A DNA stretch of 64,000 bases from Chlorogloeopsis sp038404745 (GTDB taxonomy: Bacteria; Cyanobacteriota; Cyanobacteriia; Cyanobacteriales; Nostocaceae). The translations under genes and the position numbers were made by a program. The DNA lies in the NCBI RefSeq assembly GCF_038404745.2, contig NZ_JAYKTT020000084.1, forward strand, positions 29,429-93,428, read 5' to 3'. Positions 1 to 8,753 of the stretch are shown one piece after another (the first letter of the stretch is position 1; each line of letters opens with the position of its first letter). A model generated the notes under the pieces. The model was not told the DNA's origin and did no database searches. It saw only the letters and a list, made by a program, of their open reading frames with translations.

Positions 1-339
1 CCCCATCAGCCTAGAGAACAACTGTTGGCGGTATTTAAATGGTTGGATGAACTATTGGCAAAGCCAGATTGTTTAGGCTGTCCGTTCCTAATCGCCACAG
101 CAGAATACGCAGAATTGGACTATCCAGGACATCAAGTTGCGATCGCCCACAAAGAAGCGGTGCGTGATCGCCTGATTCAACTAGCCGAAAACGCGGGTGT
201 AAGCAATCCGGGCGAACTGGCTGCAAATTTACTGTTGCTAATTGATGGTGCATTCGCTCAACGGCGGTTGTTTGGTCAAGTTGCGGAGGTATCTTTGGAA
301 AAAGTAGCAGCTATGCTAATTGATGCGTACTTGTCTTAA
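1..339 (+). CDS. TetR/AcrR-type regulator, C-terminal part (5' truncated by window edge)
   Basis: The reading frame is open from base 1, so only the last ~112 residues are present and the DNA-binding helix-turn-helix lies outside the window. What remains is all-helical, with the DELLAKPDCLGCPF and LLLIDGAFAQR stretches typical of the ligand-binding half of TetR-family repressors. The ligand and target genes cannot be read from this fragment. It is followed after 32 bases by a diheme cytochrome c gene on the same strand, so co-transcription is possible. The TetR assignment rests on overall resemblance of the C-terminal domain. Confidence 0.7.
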   Translation, partial: PHQPREQLLAVFKWLDELLAKPDCLGCPFLIATAEYAELDYPGHQVAIAHKEAVRDRLIQLAENAGVSNPGELAANLLLLIDGAFAQRRLFGQVAEVSLEKVAAMLIDAYLS

Positions 340-371
340 GTTAAGAATAATGGTGTGAGGCATATCCAATT

Positions 372-893
372 ATGATTAAGCATCGCAACCGCCGCCAAAT
401 CAAGGGCAAGTCTATCGGTTTACTTTTGGTAGTCCTAACTTGGAGTTTGGCAATGGGTTGGCTAATATCCTTTGCGACAAATGTCCAAGGTGCTACTCCC
501 GTCTCCGAAGTTGGTACCGTTGATGTAGTAGCTCCTCAGTATCAATTGGGTCAAGAACTTTACTTAGAAAACTGTTCCACTTGCCACATCGCCTTACCAC
601 CCGCAGTACTGCCTACTGAAACCTGGAAAAATCTTTTGCAAGATTCAGAACATTATGGCGCACAGCTCAAGCCACTAGTCGATCCACCACGCATTTTAGT
701 CTGGAGATATCTGGCAACTTTTTCGCGCCTACTGCAAAAAGATGAACAAGTACCGTACCGCGTCAATAACTCCCGTTATTTCAAAGCTTTGCATCCTCAA
801 GTCAAATTGCCACGTCCTGTAGACATAAATAGCTGTGTGACTTGTCATCCTGGAGCTGCGGACTTCAACTTCCGTCGCCTCAGTTCTGAATAA
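372..893 (+). CDS. Diheme cytochrome c, membrane-anchored or secreted
   Basis: 173 residues with a basic N-terminus and one hydrophobic segment (about residues 15-38) acting as signal peptide or anchor, then two c-type heme-binding motifs, CSTCH at 68-72 and CVTCH at 155-159. The spacing and length match the small diheme cytochrome c (DHC) family found in cyanobacteria. It would act on the lumenal or periplasmic side as an electron carrier; its redox partner is unknown. A possible distal axial ligand for each heme is not obvious by eye. It may share a transcript with the regulator upstream. Confidence is high for a c-type cytochrome and moderate for the exact family. Confidence 0.85.
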   Translation: MIKHRNRRQIKGKSIGLLLVVLTWSLAMGWLISFATNVQGATPVSEVGTVDVVAPQYQLGQELYLENCSTCHIALPPAVLPTETWKNLLQDSEHYGAQLKPLVDPPRILVWRYLATFSRLLQKDEQVPYRVNNSRYFKALHPQVKLPRPVDINSCVTCHPGAADFNFRRLSSE

Positions 894-906
894 GAAAAAT
901 CATAGA

Positions 907-939
907 CATTAGTAATTAGTCATTAGTCATTAGTTAGTG
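907..939. repeat. Heptamer short tandem repeats (TTAGTCA type)
   Basis: Imperfect tandem copies of ATTAGTC/TTAGTTAG after the cytochrome gene. The same type of tract recurs at about 24014-24057, 25128-25175, 41375-41397 and 50951-50971, always between genes. Such STRR heptamers are a known feature of filamentous cyanobacterial genomes. Confidence 0.85.
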
Positions 940-940
940 G

Positions 941-1003
941 TAGGGGCGGGTTTTTACAACAATCTCTCTAAGATGCCGAAATATCTAAATAAACCCGCCC
1001 GTA
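941..1003. repeat. Palindromic element, GCGGGTTT...AAACCCGC ends (copy A)
   Basis: About 63 bases bounded by an inverted pair (GGGGCGGGTTT and AAACCCGCCC), flanked on both sides by TTAGTGGTTAG-like heptamers. Related elements occur at 33947-34013 and 56985-57050. The ends are shared, while the centre of this copy differs from the other two. No ORF inside. Probably a small non-autonomous repeat rather than a gene-specific site. Confidence 0.75.
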
Positions 1004-1026
1004 CAGTGGTTAGTGGTTGGTGGTTT

Positions 1027-1104
1027 ATTTTCTCCTTGTTCCCGCGTCTCCTTGTCTTTGCGTCCCCGTGTCCCCTGTCCCCTATCTCCTGTCCCCTATT
1101 TCCT
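1027..1104. repeat. Pyrimidine-rich low-complexity tract
   Basis: Runs of TCCTTGT, CCCCTGT and TCTCCTGTCCC on the plus strand. Similar C/T-rich tracts appear at 8697-8735, 20943-21000, 25597-25650 and inside purL at 28319-28371. No coding potential; the ORF that crosses this tract on the plus strand is an artefact of low complexity. Confidence 0.75.
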
Positions 1105-1267
1105 GATGGTGGGCGATCGCTACTTGAGCTTGGTCGGGGTTCACTGCCCCATCTGGGGGTGAAATGATACTATTAATTAAAGCTTCAAATATAAGCTGTA
1201 GTTTAAAGCCATTATTTAAGTAAAGTAGATTGGCTAATCTTGTTGCTGCTTTTGAGGAAATTCTCAT
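1082..1267 (-). CDS. Possible small protein of unknown function
   Basis: A 61-residue frame starting MRISSKAATRL, with a plausible helical, leucine-rich middle (NNGFKLQLIFEALINS) and ordinary third-position codon use over most of its length. Only the last few codons run into the pyrimidine-rich repeat. No strong ribosome-binding site precedes the ATG and I do not recognise a family. It lies divergent to secA, with about 107 bases between the two starts. It could be a genuine small gene, a decayed 3' end, or chance; its non-repetitive body is the main argument in favour. Confidence 0.35.
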   Translation of the reverse strand: MRISSKAATRLANLLYLNNGFKLQLIFEALINSIISPPDGAVNPDQAQVAIAHHQEIGDRR

Positions 1268-1374
1268 TGGCAACTCATTACTTGAGTGTTAAAGCTCAAT
1301 TGGATTAAACACTTATAATTATCCATCCAAATCTAAAATTCCCATCTTCACTTGAGTTTGTTCAATAAACTGCC

Positions 1375-4170
1375 ATGCTAAAAACTTTGTTGGGCGATCC
1401 CAACGCTCGTAAGCTTAAAAAATACCAGCCTTACATTACTGAAATTAATCTCTTAGAGGAAGACATTAAAGCCCTTTCTGATGAAGATATTAGAGGCAAA
1501 ACAGCAGAGTTTAAACAGCGTCTTGCCAACGGCGAAACTCTGGATGACATTCTACCAGAAGCCTTTGCCGTAGTTAGGGAAGCCGGACGGCGAGTTTTGG
1601 GATTGCGGCACTTTGATGTCCAACTCTTGGGTGGTGTCATTTTGCACACAGGTCAAATAGCTGAAATGAAAACTGGTGAGGGCAAAACTTTAGTAGCCAC
1701 CTTACCTAGTTATTTGAATGCTCTGACGGGGAAGGGTGTACACGTTGTCACCGTCAACGATTACCTGGCTCGTAGAGACGCAGAATGGATGGGACAAGTA
1801 CATCGTTTCTTGGGGTTAAGTGTAGGACTGATTCAGGCTACCATGACTCCTCAAGAGCGGAAGAAAAATTACGATTGTGATATTACCTACGTCACTAACA
1901 GCGAGGTTGGCTTTGACTACCTGCGCGATAATATGGCAACGTCGATGGCAGATGTTGTACAGCGCCCGTTCAACTATTGTGTAATTGACGAGGTAGACTC
2001 GATTTTAATTGACGAGGCGCGAACTCCGTTGATTATTTCCGGGCAAGTGGAACGACCAACAGAAAAATATACCGAAGCAGCCCGAATTGCCAATGCACTC
2101 AAAAAAGACGAGCATTACGAGGTGGATGAAAAAGCTCGTAACGTGCTGTTGACAGACGAGGGCTTTGCCGAAGCAGAAAGGCTTTTAGAAGTAAAAGATT
2201 TATTTGATCCGGAAGATCCGTGGGCGCATTTCGTCTTCAACGCTATTAAAGCTAAAGAACTTTTCCTCAAGGATGTAAATTACATTGTTCGTAACGGAGA
2301 AGTAGTAATTGTAGACGAATTTACTGGGCGGGTGCTTCCCGGAAGACGGTGGAGTGACGGCTTACACCAGGCAATTGAAGCCAAAGAAAGAGTAGAAATT
2401 CAGCCGGAAACCCAAACTTTAGCAACAATTACTTATCAAAACCTGTTTTTGCTGTATCCAAAATTAGCCGGTATGACCGGAACAGCAAAGACAGAAGAAG
2501 CAGAATTTGAAAAAATTTACAAACTAGAAGTAGCTGTCATCCCCACTAACAGAACCAGAAGACGCCAAGATTTATCTGATATGGTGTTTAAGACTGAGAC
2601 TGGTAAGTGGCGGGCGATCGCTCAAGAGTGTGCCGAAATGCACAACCTTGGCAGACCTGTATTGGTAGGAACCACAAGCGTAGAAAAATCAGAATATCTC
2701 AGCCAGTTGTTAAAGCAGATGAGTGTTCCCCACGAACTGCTCAACGCTCGACCAGAGAACGTGGAGCGTGAAGCGGAAATTGTGGCTCAGGCAGGACGCA
2801 AGGGAGCTGTAACTATTGCTACAAACATGGCTGGTAGAGGTACAGATATTATTTTGGGTGGTAACTCAGAGTATATGGCTCGCCTGAAGCTGCGGGAGTA
2901 CCTCCTACCTCGAATTGTCAAGCCAGAAGATGAAGATATATTTGCCATTCACAGGGCGGGTGGTTTACCTCCTGCTGCAAGTGGTGGCGGACAAGGCTTT
3001 GCCCCAGGCAGGAAAGTCAAAACTTGGAAGGCTTCGCCTCAGGTTTTCCCAACTCAACTTTCTAAAGAAACAGAACAGTTGCTTAGACAAGCAGTGGAAT
3101 CTGCGGTGCGAGAGTATGGCGAGCGCAGTCTACCAGAATTAGAAGCAGAAGATAAAGTAGCTGTAGCCGCAGAAAAAGCTCCCACCGACGATCCCATAGT
3201 TCAACAATTGCGACAAGCATACAACAGTGTTAAGCAAGAATATGAAGCTTTTACCAGTAGCGAACACCAAGAAGTAGTAGATTTGGGAGGCTTACACGTA
3301 ATCGGTACAGAACGCCACGAATCGCGGCGGATTGACAACCAACTGCGGGGACGTGCCGGACGACAAGGCGATCCTGGTTCAACCAGATTTTTCCTCAGCT
3401 TGGAAGATAACTTGATGCGAATTTTTGGAGGCGATCGCGTCGCGCGGTTAATGGACGCCTTCAATGTTGAAGAAGATATGCCCATTGAATCGGGGATGCT
3501 GACTCGTAGTTTGGAAGGCGCACAGAAAAAAGTTGAAACCTACTACTACGACATCCGTAAGCAGGTATTTGAGTATGACGAGGTGATGAACAACCAGCGT
3601 AAGGCCATTTACGCCGAACGCCGCCGAGTATTGGAAGGGCAAGACCTGAAAGAACAAGTAATTGAGTACGCTGAAAGAACGATGGACGACATCGTTAACT
3701 ACTACATCAACCCCGATTTACCCTCAGAAGAGTGGGAACTAGACAAGTTGGTAGAGAAAGTCAAAGAATTTGTCTACTTGTTAGCAGACTTGCAGCCGAC
3801 TCAATTAGAAGATATGTCAATGGGCGAGATTAAAGCTTTTCTGCACGAACAGGTGCGGATCGCCTACGACATGAAGGAAGCTCAAATTGATCAAATTCAA
3901 CCCGGATTGATGCGTCAAGCCGAAAGATTCTTTATCTTGCAGCGAATTGATACCTTGTGGCGAGAACACCTACAGCAAATGGACGCTCTGCGCGAGTCTG
4001 TCGGATTGCGGGGTTATGGTCAAAAAGATCCGTTGATTGAGTACAAAACCGAGGGTTATGAACTCTTCTTGGATATGATGGTTAATATCCGCAGAGATGT
4101 GGTTTACTCGTTGTTTATGTTTCAACCCCAACCACAACCAGTAGTGCAAACATCCTCAGAGATGGTTTGA
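1375..4170 (+). CDS. secA: Preprotein translocase ATPase SecA
   Basis: 931 residues, the usual length for cyanobacterial SecA. It is the motor that pushes unfolded precursors through SecYEG at the plasma and thylakoid membranes. Visible motifs are Walker A MKTGEGKT (98-105), the DEVD box (205-208) followed by SILIDEAR, MTGTAKTEE at the second nucleotide-binding fold, GRGTDIILGG, and QLRGRAGRQGDPG. The C-terminus ends in FQPQPQPVV and shows no CxCxSGK zinc-binding tail, in contrast to E. coli SecA. Transcribed alone, with a hairpin terminator about 45 bases downstream. Start chosen as the first ATG giving the conserved LLGDPNARKLKKY N-terminus. Confidence 0.98.
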   Translation: MLKTLLGDPNARKLKKYQPYITEINLLEEDIKALSDEDIRGKTAEFKQRLANGETLDDILPEAFAVVREAGRRVLGLRHFDVQLLGGVILHTGQIAEMKTGEGKTLVATLPSYLNALTGKGVHVVTVNDYLARRDAEWMGQVHRFLGLSVGLIQATMTPQERKKNYDCDITYVTNSEVGFDYLRDNMATSMADVVQRPFNYCVIDEVDSILIDEARTPLIISGQVERPTEKYTEAARIANALKKDEHYEVDEKARNVLLTDEGFAEAERLLEVKDLFDPEDPWAHFVFNAIKAKELFLKDVNYIVRNGEVVIVDEFTGRVLPGRRWSDGLHQAIEAKERVEIQPETQTLATITYQNLFLLYPKLAGMTGTAKTEEAEFEKIYKLEVAVIPTNRTRRRQDLSDMVFKTETGKWRAIAQECAEMHNLGRPVLVGTTSVEKSEYLSQLLKQMSVPHELLNARPENVEREAEIVAQAGRKGAVTIATNMAGRGTDIILGGNSEYMARLKLREYLLPRIVKPEDEDIFAIHRAGGLPPAASGGGQGFAPGRKVKTWKASPQVFPTQLSKETEQLLRQAVESAVREYGERSLPELEAEDKVAVAAEKAPTDDPIVQQLRQAYNSVKQEYEAFTSSEHQEVVDLGGLHVIGTERHESRRIDNQLRGRAGRQGDPGSTRFFLSLEDNLMRIFGGDRVARLMDAFNVEEDMPIESGMLTRSLEGAQKKVETYYYDIRKQVFEYDEVMNNQRKAIYAERRRVLEGQDLKEQVIEYAERTMDDIVNYYINPDLPSEEWELDKLVEKVKEFVYLLADLQPTQLEDMSMGEIKAFLHEQVRIAYDMKEAQIDQIQPGLMRQAERFFILQRIDTLWREHLQQMDALRESVGLRGYGQKDPLIEYKTEGYELFLDMMVNIRRDVVYSLFMFQPQPQPVVQTSSEMV

Positions 4171-4213
4171 AGTTAGCAAGCAGTTTAAGAGTAAGTCTGC
4201 AAATTAAGTAATT

Positions 4214-4254
4214 AAACGGGTAAAGGTTTGAGATAAACTTTTGCCCGTTTTTTA
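4214..4254 (+). terminator. Rho-independent-type terminator of secA
   Basis: An ACGGGTAAAGGTTT arm pairs with AAACTTTTGCCCGT across a 4-5-base loop with two mismatches, and is followed by TTTTTT. It begins 43 bases after the secA stop. Confidence 0.85.
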
Positions 4255-4287
4255 ATATTTGTATTTTGCATCTATCCCCTAACCCTA

Positions 4288-4336
4288 CAGAGAATTAATT
4301 CTCTGGCTAACAGCACAAGTCCGTTTTAACGGACTC
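4288..4336. repeat. Double-hairpin repeat (GGCTAACA...AACGGACT family, copy 1)
   Basis: Palindrome AGAGAATTAATTCTCT, then GGCTAACA, a short spacer, and a second palindrome AGTCCGTTTTAACGGACT. The same arrangement with a different first palindrome occurs at 54097-54145, which points to a dispersed structured repeat. Confidence 0.65.
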
Positions 4337-4615
4337 AAAGACTGTTCTAGTCAGATTAATTTGACTTATACCTATTCTCTATAAATTTTGCACTTAATGA
4401 GTCCCAACTTCTTCCTTTATGTCCTTTGCGTCTTTTGTTTAATTATTTATCCTGTTCTACTTAATTTATAAAACCTAATCTAATAACATACACATCATTA
4501 AATGTAACAATTTGATATTTGATTATTTAAAGATTTTCGGGGGATATGCTGCATATGCTTTTTCTGGAATTTTGCCTAGTTAAACCTTAAAGTGAATGAG
4601 AAATTTCTCAGTTAT

Positions 4616-4649
4616 AGATCCCCAACTTCTTCAAAAAGTCGGGGAATCT
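4616..4649. repeat. Hairpin repeat AGATCCCC...GGGG(A)ATCT (copy 1)
   Basis: AGATCCCCAACTTCTT and AAGTCGGGGAATCT form a near-perfect stem. Related hairpins lie at 36170-36202 and 60799-60831. Here it sits between secA and the tRNA with no gene immediately upstream, so it is not simply a terminator. Confidence 0.7.
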
Positions 4650-4792
4650 AAACACTTGCGACTTGTCAAAATCTATATAGTGGTGTATTGTCAAGCCACT
4701 CCCAAGCAGTTGAGTTATACTTATTTCTAATTCAGTGCCGCTAGAGTTGATATTTAACTCAGACTGTGTTATATTACTCAAGTTGAAAGTCC

Positions 4793-4863
4793 GCGGGCAT
4801 AGTTTAGTGGTAAAACCATAGCCTTCCAAGCTATTGATGCGAGTTCGATTCTCGCTGCCCGCT
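4793..4863 (+). tRNA. tRNA-Gly (anticodon UCC)
   Basis: A full cloverleaf folds. The acceptor stem is GCGGGCA (4793-4799) with TGCCCGC (4856-4862). The anticodon stem is ATAGC/GCTAT around loop CTTCCAA, giving anticodon TCC. The T-stem is GCGAG/CTCGC around TTCGATT. The discriminator base is U, as expected for bacterial tRNA-Gly. The 3' CCA is not encoded. It reads GGA and GGG glycine codons. Confidence 0.97.
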
Positions 4864-5153
4864 TCAAGAGTCAATCCTACTGTTTGCTATTTATCGCTTC
4901 TTAAGCTTAATTAGGATCTTTGCTGTAGTACAGAAGAATCACTGACAGTATGATCGATCGCCTAGCTATACACCTCGAAGTTAGCTTGTTGGGGTGAGAC
5001 TGAACCTTGAACGCCATTGATGTTTGTGCGATCGCCTGATTCGCTTCCTAGCGCTCACACATCAGTTAATGTTTATTTTTTAACATCAATCAAACCAGTA
5101 ATACTAAATTTATATAATGGCCAATAAATATAGTAATTAAATGCGGGTGTTGT
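4864..5153. other. Gene-free stretch upstream of the Uma2 gene
   Basis: About 290 bases with two HIP1-type GCGATCGC/GATCGATCGC sites and no convincing ORF. No clear promoter or structured element was recognised. Confidence 0.6.
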
Positions 5154-5744
5154 ATGACTTTTAGTCAATATCACTCCTATCTTTCTCCCGAAGATTATCT
5201 AGAGGCTGAAAAATTTAGCCCAATTAAACATGAATACATTCAAGGAAAAATTTATGCGATGTCAGGGGCAAGCGATGCCCACGTCACAATTGCAACTAAT
5301 CTCATCGCCCTCCTCAGAAATCATGTGCGTGGAACAGGCTGCCGTCTCTATGCCACAGAGATGAAAGCCCGCATCGAATCACTGAATATTTTCTACTACC
5401 CTGATATCATGATTACTTGCGATCAACGAGATACAAATTTTGAATATTTCAAACGCTATCCTTGTTTAATTATTGAAGTTCTTTCTCCATCAACAGAAGC
5501 TTTTGACCGAGGTGATAAATTTAGTGACTATCAAGAATTAGAAACGTTGCAAGAATATATCCTCATCAGTCAAACCCGCAAGCGAGTTGATTGTTTTCGT
5601 CGCAATTGTGAGGGTAGATGGGTGCTTTATAGCTATCGAGGAAATCAAGAATTACAGTTCACCAGCGTAAACTTTTCTTGTTCCCTTGCTGATATTTATG
5701 AAGACGTATCTTTTCCTGAAAATGTTAATCCTACTTCTATTTAA
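5154..5744 (+). CDS. Uma2-family (DUF820) putative endonuclease
   Basis: 196 residues matching the Uma2 family, which is greatly expanded in cyanobacteria and has a PD-(D/E)XK restriction-nuclease-like fold. Visible motifs are HEYIQGKIYAMSGAS near the N-terminus, the metal-binding PD at 83-84 and IIEVLSPST with E108, followed by DRGDKFSDY and YILISQ. The catalytic skeleton looks intact. Members are often scattered, single genes with no proven cellular role. No partner such as a methylase is adjacent, so it is not an obvious restriction system. Confidence 0.9.
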   Translation: MTFSQYHSYLSPEDYLEAEKFSPIKHEYIQGKIYAMSGASDAHVTIATNLIALLRNHVRGTGCRLYATEMKARIESLNIFYYPDIMITCDQRDTNFEYFKRYPCLIIEVLSPSTEAFDRGDKFSDYQELETLQEYILISQTRKRVDCFRRNCEGRWVLYSYRGNQELQFTSVNFSCSLADIYEDVSFPENVNPTSI

Positions 5745-5799
5745 TTAAAGCGATCGCTTGATTTCATTTCTCTAGAATTGGCAAAATTTTACCTTTAGT

Positions 5800-6591
5800 C
5801 TAGGCAATTTGAGTGATGCGCTGATTCACACGGGGCTTGCCAAATCGCTCCCAAGCATTTCCACCACGCAGAAATAGCTCCATCCACCGTATTTGTTCTC
5901 CTCCTGAGGCTGATTGCCAACCAGAGCTACCAGGAGCAAAAGCTAAAGTTCCTTCAGGTACCTTAAAGCTACCATCAGAATACACAGCATCGCTGACTAC
6001 ATCTCCAATCCGAATCACAACTTTTGTTTCAGGTTCCAAGTTCATCGTATGTGCCGGAATTGTGGTTTTGATGTTTCCGTAACCATCGATCCAAGCAATC
6101 CGATCGAGGGGAACATCTGGAATTTGCTCAGGATTGAGACTATCTCCCAAAAGACTAAAATCTTCATTTATGATCGCAGCCGCAGCAGGGGGAAATACAT
6201 CCCGTGAGCGAAACTGGGAGCCACCGCGAGAAACGTTGACAACTTTCAACAGCTTGGTATGGTTTTTGATAAAGGAAAGGGTATAGCCCGCATTCACACC
6301 AACCACTTTTACGTTATTGGATAACAAAGCATAGGTTAATCCTTCACCCTCATTGTCTCGACGAGATTGCGGATCGTCTTGGCGAGGTGCGCAGTTGTGA
6401 TAGATGAGGCGATCACTATAACCAGGATTCAAGCCTAGTTGAGCAATCCAGAAACCTGTTGCCAGGGTACTAAATGGAGGAACCGAAAGTGAATGAACCT
6501 GAGCATGGGGAAAAGCTATCAACAGACGTTGCACGACTTCAGTAAATGCTGGATCTCCTGTACCGTAGTCTGCAATAACACAGATATACAT
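5800..6591 (-). CDS. SAM hydroxide adenosyltransferase-family protein (DUF62)
   Basis: 263 residues of the family that includes SAM-dependent chlorinase/fluorinase and SAM hydroxide adenosyltransferases, which split SAM to adenosine and methionine. Family hallmarks seen are the N-terminal VIADYGTGDPAF (a variant of the usual TDFG..D motif), VNAGYTLSFI, WIDGYGNIKTTI and the C-terminal FAPGSSGWQSASGG. A strong GGAGG lies 6 bases before the ATG. It stands alone, convergent with the Uma2 gene and divergent from flv4. Whether the variant N-terminal motif keeps hydrolase activity cannot be judged here. Confidence 0.85.
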   Translation of the reverse strand: MYICVIADYGTGDPAFTEVVQRLLIAFPHAQVHSLSVPPFSTLATGFWIAQLGLNPGYSDRLIYHNCAPRQDDPQSRRDNEGEGLTYALLSNNVKVVGVNAGYTLSFIKNHTKLLKVVNVSRGGSQFRSRDVFPPAAAAIINEDFSLLGDSLNPEQIPDVPLDRIAWIDGYGNIKTTIPAHTMNLEPETKVVIRIGDVVSDAVYSDGSFKVPEGTLAFAPGSSGWQSASGGEQIRWMELFLRGGNAWERFGKPRVNQRITQIA

Positions 6592-6936
6592 TCTGCCCCT
6601 CCAAATCAGGGTAGTGATGGGAATCTTATACTATTTTGGATTTTGGATTTTAGATTTGGGATTGGAAATCGTCTTTTGTGTCCCGCTTCCGTGAATTTAT
6701 CTAAAAATCTACCTCATCAGCAGTCTAAGTGCGATCGCGAGAATAGGCAATAGACCAAAAGAAAAGTTTTAAATTGATGCAAATACAAATGATAAGAATA
6801 GACAAACATAATATTGCTTTTAGTTTTAAATAACTAATGTTTTGCTTTAAAAATTGACATTTTACAAATCGAGTGTATCTGGATAACTATAGGAGTAAGA
6901 TTACTCACGCCAAAAGATTGTTGGAGGCAGCAGCGT
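6592..6936. other. Divergent intergenic region upstream of flv4
   Basis: 345 bases. At 6637-6668 it holds TTTTGGAT heptamer-like repeats of the same kind found inside purL. The part nearer flv4 is A/T-rich and should carry the flv4 promoter, but no specific operator is recognisable. In Synechocystis an antisense RNA controls flv4; nothing equivalent can be called here by eye. Confidence 0.5.
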
Positions 6937-8667
6937 ATGGTTGTACTTACTGCTAGATCTGAAAATACCAAACCGCAAGGTCGCTTGACCATGCAAACAG
7001 TGGAGATCGGATCTGAAACATTATGTCTTCGTTCTCTTGATTGGGATCGTGATCGCTTTGATATTGAATTTGGATTGCAGAATGGTACAACCTATAACTC
7101 GTTTCTTGTTCAAGCCGAAAAGACTGCTCTGATTGACACTTCTCACCGCAAGTTTCAGGAGTTGTATTTGGATGCCTTGACAGGGTTAATTGACCTTTCA
7201 ACACTGGATTATTTAATTATTAGTCATACCGAACCGGATCATAGTGGCTTAGTTAAGGAGGTGTTGCAGTTAGCTCCCCAAGTAACAGTTGTTGGGGCAA
7301 AGGTTGCAATCCAATTCCTCCAAAATATGGTGCATCAGCCATTCCAATCTCTGATTGTCAAGAATGGTGATCGCTTGAATTTGGGCAATGGGCATGAATT
7401 AGAATTTGTTTCTGCCCCGAATTTGCACTGGCCTGATACGATATTTACCTACGATGCCAAAACCCGCATCCTGTTCACTTGTGATGCGTTTGGGATGCAC
7501 TATTGCAACGATTACACCTTTGATGAAGATCCAGAACTAATCGAAGCGGATTTTAAATATTACTATGATTGCTTGATGGCTCCAAATGCTCGTTCTGTTT
7601 TGTCTGCAATCAAGCGGATAGATAAATTAGATGTAGGCATAATTGCTACCGGACACGGGCCACTTCTGCAACATCATCTGTCAAACTGGGTAAATTGCTA
7701 TCAGCAGTGGAGTCAAGAACAAGCGAAGACAGATACTTTAGTTGCCCTTTTCTACTCTGAAGATTATGGCTATAGCGACCAATTAGCAAGGGCGATCGCT
7801 CATGGCATCCAAAGAAATGGAGTGGCGGTAGAACTGGTAGATTTAAGTGATGCTGAACCCCATGAAGTACGAGAGTTGGTAAATCAAGCGGCGGGTTTAG
7901 TTATTGGTATGCCATCCCAATCTAATCAAAATGCCCATGCGGCTTTAAGTACTATTCTTGCAGCCGCACACAACAAACAAGCGATCGGACTGTTTGAAAC
8001 TGGCGGTGGAGAAGATGAACCAATTTATCCTCTGCGGAACAAGTTTCAAGAAATTGGGCTAACCGAAGCTTTTCCGCCAATTCTAATTAAAGAACCACCG
8101 ACGCAGATTACTGAACAGATGTGTGATGAGGCAGGGACAGATATTGGACAATGGCTAACTCGTGATCGCACGATCAAACAAATTAAAGCTTTAGATAATG
8201 ACTTAGAACGAGCGCTGGGACGTCTTAGCAGTGGACTTTATATTATGACTGCTCGTAAAGGAGATGTAAAGAGTGCCATGTTAGCCTCTTGGGTAATGCA
8301 GGCGAGCATGAATCCTTTGGGAGTCGCGGTTGCAGTTGCCAAAGATCGGGCAATTGAATCATTGCTACACGTAGGCGATCGCTTTATTCTTAACGTTCTA
8401 GAGGAAGATAACTACCAAAGTTTGATGAAACACTTCCTCAAACGTTTCTCTCCTGGTGCAGATCGCTTCGCAGGCATCAAAACCTATTCTGCTAGCAATG
8501 GCTGTCCGATTTTGGCAGATGCACTGGCATATATGGAATGTGAAGTAACGATGCGAATGGAGTGTAGCGATCACTGGATTATTTACAGTAACGTCCAAAC
8601 TGGAAGAGTCGCCAAAATAGATGCCTTAACTGCCGTTCACCATCGCAAGGTTGGAAATCACTATTAG
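6937..8667 (+). CDS. flv4: Flavodiiron protein Flv4 (canonical diiron site)
   Basis: 576 residues with the three-module layout of cyanobacterial flavodiiron proteins: a metallo-beta-lactamase-like diiron domain, a flavodoxin-like FMN domain (from about residue 265) and a C-terminal flavin-reductase-like domain. The full set of iron ligands is visible: H97, E99, D101, H102 (HTEPDH), H164, D183 and H240. This canonical set, plus its place as first gene of a three-gene cluster ending in a non-canonical partner, identifies it as Flv4 rather than Flv2. In Synechocystis Flv2/Flv4 form a heterodimer that takes electrons from the photosystem II acceptor side under low carbon and high light. GGAGG lies about 12 bases before the ATG. 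Confidence 0.93.
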   Translation: MVVLTARSENTKPQGRLTMQTVEIGSETLCLRSLDWDRDRFDIEFGLQNGTTYNSFLVQAEKTALIDTSHRKFQELYLDALTGLIDLSTLDYLIISHTEPDHSGLVKEVLQLAPQVTVVGAKVAIQFLQNMVHQPFQSLIVKNGDRLNLGNGHELEFVSAPNLHWPDTIFTYDAKTRILFTCDAFGMHYCNDYTFDEDPELIEADFKYYYDCLMAPNARSVLSAIKRIDKLDVGIIATGHGPLLQHHLSNWVNCYQQWSQEQAKTDTLVALFYSEDYGYSDQLARAIAHGIQRNGVAVELVDLSDAEPHEVRELVNQAAGLVIGMPSQSNQNAHAALSTILAAAHNKQAIGLFETGGGEDEPIYPLRNKFQEIGLTEAFPPILIKEPPTQITEQMCDEAGTDIGQWLTRDRTIKQIKALDNDLERALGRLSSGLYIMTARKGDVKSAMLASWVMQASMNPLGVAVAVAKDRAIESLLHVGDRFILNVLEEDNYQSLMKHFLKRFSPGADRFAGIKTYSASNGCPILADALAYMECEVTMRMECSDHWIIYSNVQTGRVAKIDALTAVHHRKVGNHY

Positions 8668-8753
8668 GAAAGGCAGGGGCAGAAGGAAATTCACACGATT
8701 CTCCCTCACTCCCACTCTCACACTCTTCATTCACATCATTGGAGTTTTTAATC

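Noticed and set aside
937..1167. 76-codon ORF on the plus strand after the cytochrome gene
   Set aside because: Spans the palindromic element and the pyrimidine-rich repeat; translation is low complexity.
5154..5744. Uma2 nuclease as part of a defence system
   Set aside because: No methylase, toxin partner or other defence gene nearby; Uma2 genes are common singletons in cyanobacteria.
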